A DNA stretch of 11,979 nt, taken from the NCBI GenBank assembly GCA_937907555.1, contig CALEST010000259.1, positions 1 through 11,979 of the forward strand, given 5' to 3'. The notes under the pieces were generated by a model. That model searched no databases. It was not told the origin of the DNA and saw only the letters and a program-made list of their open reading frames with translations. The DNA is from an uncultured Sediminibacterium sp. GTDB taxonomy: Bacteria; Bacteroidota; Bacteroidia; Chitinophagales; Chitinophagaceae. Below are positions 6,568 to 11,979 of this stretch, one piece after another. Each line of letters begins with the position of its first letter. The first letter of the stretch is position 1. The position numbers were made by a program, and so were the translations under genes.

Positions 6568-7091
6568 CAGTCAGGAATTATTTTTAAACTAGTTTTCTTA
6601 CCCGCACTATCGAATCCAAATAAAATTACATGTTCAAGCTTTGGATTCAAGTCGCTTCTACCTTCTTTCATTTTTAAGAACAACCGGGTTAGAATAATTG
6701 TTTGATTTTGTATATATGTTTCAACAAAGGCTTTCCCGTCCTGTCCTATTTTCATCCAAAGGTCTAATCCACTATAGGAAACCAATTTTAACTTAAACAT
6801 GCTTTCTGAAACTTTTCGTGCATGAATACCATAAGCCAGTTTACGTTGGATTGATGTTAAAGGTTTAATGACCCCGCCATCTGTGTATACTACCCGATAA
6901 ACTGAAACAGGTTCCCTTTCATTTAATACTTTGTCCGGGGTAAAATTGGCATCATACACATAGGTGTTATGATTCTTACTGTGTTGAATAATGAAGAGCC
7001 GATTCTCAGTTGGCGCCGGAATGGGGTAATTCTCCTGAGCTTTCACAACTGTAAGAAATAGTAAGAAAAGGCAAAAAAAACAAAATCGCAT
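6567..7091 (-). CDS. DUF4833 domain protein, exported
   Basis: This protein of about 174 residues has a strongly hydrophobic signal peptide (RFCFFCLFLLFLTVVKAQ) and a single domain matching my recollection of DUF4833. Visible blocks are LFIIQHSKNHNTYVYDANF, then EPVSVYRVVYTDGGVIKPL, then IQRKLAYGI and a beta-rich C-terminus ending in SLKIIPD. The mature protein is probably periplasmic or surface-bound, and no catalytic motif is apparent. I chose the ATG at 7091; a GTG one codon upstream (7094) is in frame but less likely. It is first in a two-gene unit with the plug-like protein (1-nt overlap). The 103-bp gap to the divergent histidine kinase must hold its promoter, but I see no convincing -7 element. 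Function unknown. Confidence 0.75.
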   Translation of the reverse strand: MRFCFFCLFLLFLTVVKAQENYPIPAPTENRLFIIQHSKNHNTYVYDANFTPDKVLNEREPVSVYRVVYTDGGVIKPLTSIQRKLAYGIHARKVSESMFKLKLVSYSGLDLWMKIGQDGKAFVETYIQNQTIILTRLFLKMKEGRSDLNPKLEHVILFGFDSAGKKTSLKIIPD

Positions 7092-7194
7092 CACCTGTAT
7101 TTATGACGGTAATTTACTAAATAACATACACATCTTTTCATATAAATAAACCTGCAAAAAAATTAAGATTTATGTTCATTCTGTAACTTAGAGT

Positions 7195-9018
7195 ATGTCT
7201 ACATTTCAGAATCCGGATATAATCAGAGTATTAGATTTATCACTTGATTTAATACAAATTATCAACTTAGATGGAAAGATTCTTTTTTGCAGTAAGTCTT
7301 CTGAATTGATACTGGGTTACCCTGCAGATACCATTACAGGTACTTCTATTTTAGATAAAGTAGTTGAAGAAGATAAATCAAGCACAGAGGAAGCATTTAT
7401 TGCGGTAAGACAACTCGGAAAGATTTACAATTTTGAGAACAGAATTCTAAGCAAGGATAATATCGAAATTTATTTGTCCTGGAGTTTTATCTGGGATGAG
7501 CAGACCAAAGACACGATTGTTATTGGTAGAAATATATCTGAGCTAAAAAACAATGAGAAGCATTACCGTTCATTAGTTCAGAATATAAACATTGGATTAA
7601 TCATTCAAAAACAGAATTCAGAAATAACCCTCTGCAATCAACCGGCACTGGACATGCTAGGCCTTACAGAGGATCAGCTCTTAGGCAAAACCTCTTTTGA
7701 TCCTGACTGGAATGTTATTCACAGCGACGGGTCTCCATTTCCGGGTCAGGAACATCCGGTTCCGGTGGCCATTGCTACACAAAAACCCGTTAGAGATGTA
7801 GTAATGGGGGTTTACAGGCCCAGATCACACGATAGAGTATGGCTTTTGGTGAATGCAGAACCACAATTCGATATCTCTGGCAATTTTGACCATGTAATCT
7901 GCACATTCAGCGATATCACAAAAGAGCGAAAATCACTGGTTCAGAAACAGGAAGAATTACTAGACATCCTGGATAATACGCCTGCTTTCTTTGCCACTTT
8001 CGATTTAAACTTCAAGTTCACTTATGCCAATAAAGCCTTGCTAAGAAATATTGGATTAGAGGAGTCAGCAGATATTAATGAAATTGATTTAAGAAAATTC
8101 AGAATATTAGATGCAGCTTTTACATTGGATGAACTATTGAAAATATTACTAAAAGATGGAAGCTGGATTGGATCAAACACCTATCTGAATTTAAAGAACA
8201 AAGAAATCACTGTCTGGCAGGTTGTTTTGTTGCATAGGAATGAACAAAATGTTCCTACCCATATATCAGTTACAGCCATTGATATTTCTGCCAATAAAGC
8301 GCTTGAAAAAGAAATTGAACTAAATAGAATTAAGTCGGAATTTGTAACCAATGTATCACACGAATTCAGAACACCGCTCACCATTTTCAGAACCAGCATG
8401 GAAATCCTGGATATTTATCTGAAGAAACTGAAAATTGAGTTACCGGAAGAACTAATCAAAAGATTACAAGTAATGGACAAAGAAATTGACCGGCTTACTT
8501 ATGTAATTACTGAGTTTCTTACAGTGGGGAGAATGGAGTCGGGTAAAATCACTGTAAATAAAAAAGAAATCTCTATCATCCCCATTATACAAAATTCCAT
8601 TAACCGGATTGCTTTAATGAATAAAGATGAACGTCAGATTGATTTAACCATTATAGGTGAACCCTCGAATTTGCTTCTGGATGAAATACTGATGATGCAT
8701 ATCCTGGATAATATTATTGCCAATGCAATTAAATATTCCAAAGAAAGGAAGGCACCTGAAGTAATGGTTAAATTTGAAAAAAACGCAACCAGTATTATTG
8801 TTAAAGATTATGGAATTGGAATTCCCAATCAGGAAAAAATTAAATTATTCAGTTCCTATTTCAGAGGATCCAACACCAAAAATATCAAAGGAAATGGTCT
8901 TGGACTGGTGCTAGTTAAAAATTTTGTAGACTTGCAAAACGGGAAAATTTCATTGGTAAGTGAAGAAAATGTAGGAACCACTGTAACCATAGATTTTCCG
9001 GCTATTTCAGCTCTGTAA
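7195..9018 (+). CDS. Soluble PAS-domain sensor histidine kinase
   Basis: This is a 607-residue histidine kinase with no signal peptide or transmembrane segment, so it is cytosolic. Three PAS-type sensor regions lie at about 8-116, 124-245 and 252-368; each ends in a PAC-like strand (GRNISELK, TFSDITKER, AIDISANK). The dimerisation/phosphoacceptor domain has VSHEFRTPLT with H389 as the phosphorylated histidine. The ATPase domain has the N box around DNIIANAIKYS (505-515), G1 DYGIGIP (538-544), an F-box-like FSSYFRG (552-558) and G2 GNGLGL (566-571). All catalytic boxes look intact. There is no receiver domain and no response-regulator gene nearby, so it is an orphan kinase here. The signal is unknown, and no haem- or flavin-binding signature was evident. 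It converges on the GH3 gene with an 8-bp gap and no obvious hairpin terminator between. Confidence 0.93.
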   Translation: MSTFQNPDIIRVLDLSLDLIQIINLDGKILFCSKSSELILGYPADTITGTSILDKVVEEDKSSTEEAFIAVRQLGKIYNFENRILSKDNIEIYLSWSFIWDEQTKDTIVIGRNISELKNNEKHYRSLVQNINIGLIIQKQNSEITLCNQPALDMLGLTEDQLLGKTSFDPDWNVIHSDGSPFPGQEHPVPVAIATQKPVRDVVMGVYRPRSHDRVWLLVNAEPQFDISGNFDHVICTFSDITKERKSLVQKQEELLDILDNTPAFFATFDLNFKFTYANKALLRNIGLEESADINEIDLRKFRILDAAFTLDELLKILLKDGSWIGSNTYLNLKNKEITVWQVVLLHRNEQNVPTHISVTAIDISANKALEKEIELNRIKSEFVTNVSHEFRTPLTIFRTSMEILDIYLKKLKIELPEELIKRLQVMDKEIDRLTYVITEFLTVGRMESGKITVNKKEISIIPIIQNSINRIALMNKDERQIDLTIIGEPSNLLLDEILMMHILDNIIANAIKYSKERKAPEVMVKFEKNATSIIVKDYGIGIPNQEKIKLFSSYFRGSNTKNIKGNGLGLVLVKNFVDLQNGKISLVSEENVGTTVTIDFPAISAL

Positions 9019-9026
9019 GTTTTATA

Positions 9027-11705
9027 CTATTCAGATTTCCAAAGCATCAATTTTTTCTTGAGCATGAGTTCTTTGCTGTTCTTTCCAATCATAATATTTA
9101 TCCAGCCTGGTTCAAAAACAGTTTTTCCCTCCTTATTAATCAGATAAAGTAACTTACTGTTCAGGGAAAAAACAACCGTCTTTTTTTCTCGTGGCAACAG
9201 ATGAATTCTTCTGAAATCCTTTAAAGAAAGTACTGGAGTGGCAACAGATGAGAGCAAATCATTTACATAGAGCTGAACCACTTCCTCCCCTGCTATTTTA
9301 CCAATATTCTCTACATCCACATAAACATTGATCTCTCCATTCGCACTAAGACTATCCGAACTAAAACGAAGATTAGTAAATTCAAAATCAGAATAACTCA
9401 ACCCATAACCAAATGGGAAAAGCGGCTCTCCGCTTAAATCATGGTAATCGTCTCCTCTTCCAGTTGGCTTATGATTATACACCAGGGGTACCTGTCCTTC
9501 ACTAACAGGGAAGGTAATTGGTAATCTGCCCGCAGGATTTTTTTTCCCAAATAAAATATCACCAACTGCATTCCCTCCCTCTTCACCGGGATACCAAAGC
9601 ATAACCACCCCATTTACTTTATCCAGCCATTTTTCCATAGTAATGGCACTTCCACCCGTCAACATTACAACCACAGGTTTTCCGGTTGCAGCAACTGCTT
9701 CTATTAATTTCTCCTGATTCGCAGTCAAAGACAGACGTGCTCTGTCCTGAAATTCACCTTCATGAATACCCGCTACAATCAATGCTAAATCGGATTGTCT
9801 GGCTACTGCAACAGCATTGGCAATCATCCGCTCAGTGCTATCGGTCATTGCCCGATTCCAAAGTAATTTTATTTTGGCATTGCCTTTTGATTCATAAAAT
9901 TCTACCCGAATAGCATATCGCTTTCCTTTCTCCAGCATTAAAGAAACGGGAACCCTTCTATAGGATAACTTACTCCACTGATCAATGATTAAACGATTGT
10001 CCAGATACATTCTGAATCCGTCATTTCCTTCCAGTGCCAGTTGATATTGTCCCGTTTTTTCAGGAACCAGAAAACCAGCATAACGAACTGAAAAATGATT
10101 GGCATCCAAGTTACTATCCGGAGACATAAAAGTATAGGATTCATTCAGCTCATTCACTATTGTTGATTTAACCAAACTTTTACCAGGCTCCAACCCACTA
10201 AAATAACTGGCCATTAAACCTCTGCTACTGCCTGACTTGTCTGTATATAAATTTTCAGCAGGAATAACCGAAAATGGATCGTATTGAACTGCAGCCCCTT
10301 TGGCATAAACCAGTTTACGATTCTTTCCTGCAGCGGTTTTTATTCCATCCAGGATAGTAACGACGCCATTGCCCGGGCCACTGTATCCACCCAGCCTTCC
10401 TTTGACTGCTTCTTCACCAATCACGGCAATGGTTCGCACAGCAGGCTGAATTGGTAGCACTTTCTGGCTATTTTTAAGCAGCACAAAAGATTTAGCAGCA
10501 ACGTCTCTGGCTAATTTTTTATGTGCCGGATTGATTACCCATTTTGCTGCTTCGTTTTCATCAATAAAAGGCTGATCAAAAAGACCCAGTTCAAACTTAA
10601 TGCGCAACACTCTCTTTACTGCATCATCGATTCTTTCTTTAGAAATGCTGCCATCTAAAAATGGTGGCATAAACAATTCGTGATGCTTATACTGAGTTTG
10701 AAAAATCACATCCAGGCCATTATTAATGGCATCAGCAGAAGACGCAGGATAATCAGCCGTGGTGTGATGCAAAACCGTTGATCCACCAACTGCACCCGCA
10801 TCTGAAATTACAAACCCTTTAAAGCCCCAGTCCTGCTTTAATTTTTTATTCAGCAGCCAATCATTGGCTGTAGCAGGAATTCCATTCACAGAATTATAGG
10901 CAGTCATGATGGATCTTGCACCAGCTTGTTGAACCGCATATTTAAATGGTGGAAAATACAACTCGTTTAATAATAATTCACTGGAGTGAATGGGATAACT
11001 ATCTCTTCCTCCATCACCCACATTCGCAACAAAATGTTTAGGGGTAGCAACGATTCCATTTTGCTCCAGATTCCGGATATAGGTACCAGCCATAACTGTT
11101 ACAAGAAACGGATCTTCGCCATAGGTTTCTTCTGTTCTGCCCCATCTTACATCAGATGCAATATTCAGAACTGGAGATAAAATATCCCGGATACCCCTTG
11201 CTCTTGATTCAACAGCAATGGCTCGGGAAACTGCTCCCATGGCCGCTGTATCAAAAGTAGCTGCCAACGCAATGGATTGTGGAAACGCAGTTGCCCCGTT
11301 GCGAACGAGTCCGTGTAAAGCCTCATCAAATGCAATAATTGGTATGCCCAATCTGGTTTGATGTACAAAATATGCTTGAATTTGATTTATTTTTTTCGCT
11401 AAGGATAAAGCGTCTTCTTTAGTGTTGTATTGCAGCATCTGATTCCCTGCATTATTTCCTGCGTTAGCTGCGCTTACCTGAAATCCAAACAATCCTTCCT
11501 TGTACAAATCAGGCTCTTCTCCAAGGTCTCCCGGAATCATGAATAACTGCCAGAATTTTTCTCTAAGGGTCATCCTTTTTAAAAGATCTTCCACTCTATC
11601 TGCATTGGAATAACTGGGATTTTTATAAAGAGGACTTTGTTCCTGAGAACATACATTATTCCATATACCCATGAACAACAATAGAAATACAATCGGTTTT
11701 AACAT
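9027..11705 (-). CDS. Secreted GH3 beta-glucosidase with PA14 insert
   Basis: This 892-residue glycoside hydrolase family 3 enzyme has a signal peptide (about 1-21, ending VCSQEQ; the cysteine lacks a proper lipobox, so type I cleavage is more likely). The TIM-barrel domain spans about 35-375: IPIIAFDEALHG (121-132), GRTEETYGEDP (189-199), TPKHFVAN (221-228) and GFVISDAGAV (297-306) with D302 as probable nucleophile. The second domain (about 400-735) is interrupted at about 495-617 by a PA14 domain (NDGFRMYLDNRLIIDQW, 561-577). It resumes with HEGEFQDRARLSL (648-660), where E649 or E651 is the likely acid/base, and WYPGEEGGNAVGDILFG (704-720). A fibronectin-III-like domain closes it (about 770-880). 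The PA14 insert in domain 2 is known from KmBglI-type enzymes and affects substrate-pocket shape. It probably releases glucose or another sugar from plant or microbial oligosaccharides in the periplasm; the exact sugar is unclear. Confidence 0.93.
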   Translation of the reverse strand: MLKPIVFLLLFMGIWNNVCSQEQSPLYKNPSYSNADRVEDLLKRMTLREKFWQLFMIPGDLGEEPDLYKEGLFGFQVSAANAGNNAGNQMLQYNTKEDALSLAKKINQIQAYFVHQTRLGIPIIAFDEALHGLVRNGATAFPQSIALAATFDTAAMGAVSRAIAVESRARGIRDILSPVLNIASDVRWGRTEETYGEDPFLVTVMAGTYIRNLEQNGIVATPKHFVANVGDGGRDSYPIHSSELLLNELYFPPFKYAVQQAGARSIMTAYNSVNGIPATANDWLLNKKLKQDWGFKGFVISDAGAVGGSTVLHHTTADYPASSADAINNGLDVIFQTQYKHHELFMPPFLDGSISKERIDDAVKRVLRIKFELGLFDQPFIDENEAAKWVINPAHKKLARDVAAKSFVLLKNSQKVLPIQPAVRTIAVIGEEAVKGRLGGYSGPGNGVVTILDGIKTAAGKNRKLVYAKGAAVQYDPFSVIPAENLYTDKSGSSRGLMASYFSGLEPGKSLVKSTIVNELNESYTFMSPDSNLDANHFSVRYAGFLVPEKTGQYQLALEGNDGFRMYLDNRLIIDQWSKLSYRRVPVSLMLEKGKRYAIRVEFYESKGNAKIKLLWNRAMTDSTERMIANAVAVARQSDLALIVAGIHEGEFQDRARLSLTANQEKLIEAVAATGKPVVVMLTGGSAITMEKWLDKVNGVVMLWYPGEEGGNAVGDILFGKKNPAGRLPITFPVSEGQVPLVYNHKPTGRGDDYHDLSGEPLFPFGYGLSYSDFEFTNLRFSSDSLSANGEINVYVDVENIGKIAGEEVVQLYVNDLLSSVATPVLSLKDFRRIHLLPREKKTVVFSLNSKLLYLINKEGKTVFEPGWINIMIGKNSKELMLKKKLMLWKSE

Positions 11706-11775
11706 AGAATGAAATTAAGAAAAACAACCATGCTGAAACCTGATTATTCCTAACTTTAATAAACAAGGACATCGC

Positions 11776-11979
11776 ATGAATAAAAGAAAGTTTATAAAAA
11801 GCTTTGCACTCACTGGATTGGCCATTCCGGAATTTAGCAAAGCAATGGCAACCGAAATTAGCTTACCCAAAAAGAATACTTCAATTCCAATTGCAGAAGA
11901 CGAAACCTTTTGGTCTGGAATCAGAAAATTATACAAAATAAAAACCGACTATATAAATCTGGAAAATGGGTATTATAAT
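11776..11979 (+). CDS. Class-V aminotransferase-fold PLP enzyme, N-terminus only (isopenicillin-N-epimerase-like)
   Basis: Only the first 68 codons are in the window; the frame runs off the right edge without a stop. The start MNKRKFIKSFALTG resembles a Tat-type signal, with KR in place of the usual RR, followed by a weakly hydrophobic stretch and a possible cleavage after SKAMA (about residue 25). The segment DETFWSGIRKLYKIKTDYINLENGYYN (split over 43-68) matches the beginning of class-V aminotransferase-fold proteins annotated as isopenicillin-N-epimerase-like, in which the conserved INLENGYY block precedes the cofactor domain. The catalytic lysine and the rest lie outside. An AAGGA Shine-Dalgarno-like stretch lies at 11765-11769, 6 nt before the ATG. 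It is divergent from the GH3 gene across 70 bp. Confidence 0.68.
   Translation, partial: MNKRKFIKSFALTGLAIPEFSKAMATEISLPKKNTSIPIAEDETFWSGIRKLYKIKTDYINLENGYYN

Noticed and set aside
7095..7194. Divergent promoters between the DUF4833 gene and the histidine kinase
   Set aside because: Promoters must exist here, but several AT-rich near-matches (TATGTTCA, TATGTTAT, TAACTTAG) have wrong spacing or mismatches, so none can be called.
9019..9026. Shared terminator between the convergent kinase and GH3 genes
   Set aside because: No stable hairpin with a T-run was found in the gap or just beyond either stop.
9027..11705. Lipoprotein signal for the GH3 enzyme at cysteine 19
   Set aside because: The residues before the cysteine (NNV) do not fit a lipobox, so ordinary signal-peptide cleavage is more likely.
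11751..11758. TAACTTTA as a -7 element for the aminotransferase-like gene
   Set aside because: It matches seven of eight pattern positions but ends in A instead of G, and no TTTG or TTG lies at the right distance upstream.
11715..11936. 73-codon minus-strand frame at the right edge
   Set aside because: It overlaps the class-V aminotransferase-like start antisense, shows no recognisable domain and has no supporting signals.

Overview
The window comes from a low-GC member of the Bacteroidota, most likely a Chitinophagaceae-type bacterium. The reasons are two Bacteroidota-type promoters (TTG or TTTG, an 18-19 nt spacer, then TAnnTTTG), a DUF5686 protein with a carboxypeptidase-regulatory-like N-terminus, a plug-like secreted protein of a type known from this phylum, a DUF4833 protein and a PA14-containing GH3 glucosidase. 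The genus is inference. No interval longer than 300 bases lacks a gene; the largest gaps are about 150 bp (4560-4711) and 103 bp (7092-7194).

Region 1 (1-4620, minus strand) reads as one tightly packed transcription unit: TetR-type regulator, myo-inositol-1-phosphate synthase, PgpA-type phosphatase, GtrA-like membrane protein, and a DUF5686 outer-membrane-type protein that runs off the left edge. The last four genes overlap or abut (4-nt overlap, 7-nt overlap, 0-nt gap). The set makes sense as an inositol-phospholipid module. The synthase supplies inositol phosphate, the PgpA-like enzyme probably dephosphorylates a phosphatidylinositol-phosphate intermediate, and the GtrA protein may move a lipid-linked group across the inner membrane. 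The CDP-alcohol phosphatidyltransferase needed to join head group and lipid is not in the window. A promoter and a short inverted repeat upstream of the TetR gene suggest autoregulation.

Region 2 (4674-4833, minus) is a self-contained tRNA-Arg(ACG) unit with its own promoter and a strong hairpin terminator. The tRNA has a coordinated change of the normally near-invariant G19:C56 tertiary pair to A19:U56.

Region 3 (4849-7091, minus) holds two translationally coupled exported proteins of unknown function: a DUF4833 protein and a 572-residue protein with a macroglobulin-like start and a TonB-plug-like segment but no receptor barrel.

Region 4 (7195-9018, plus) is a soluble hybrid-free histidine kinase with three PAS-type sensor regions and no response regulator nearby. 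It converges, with only 8 bp between the stops, on region 5 (9027-11705, minus), a secreted GH3 beta-glucosidase with a PA14 insert. Divergent from that, at the right edge (11776 onward, plus), is the start of a probably exported class-V aminotransferase-fold enzyme.
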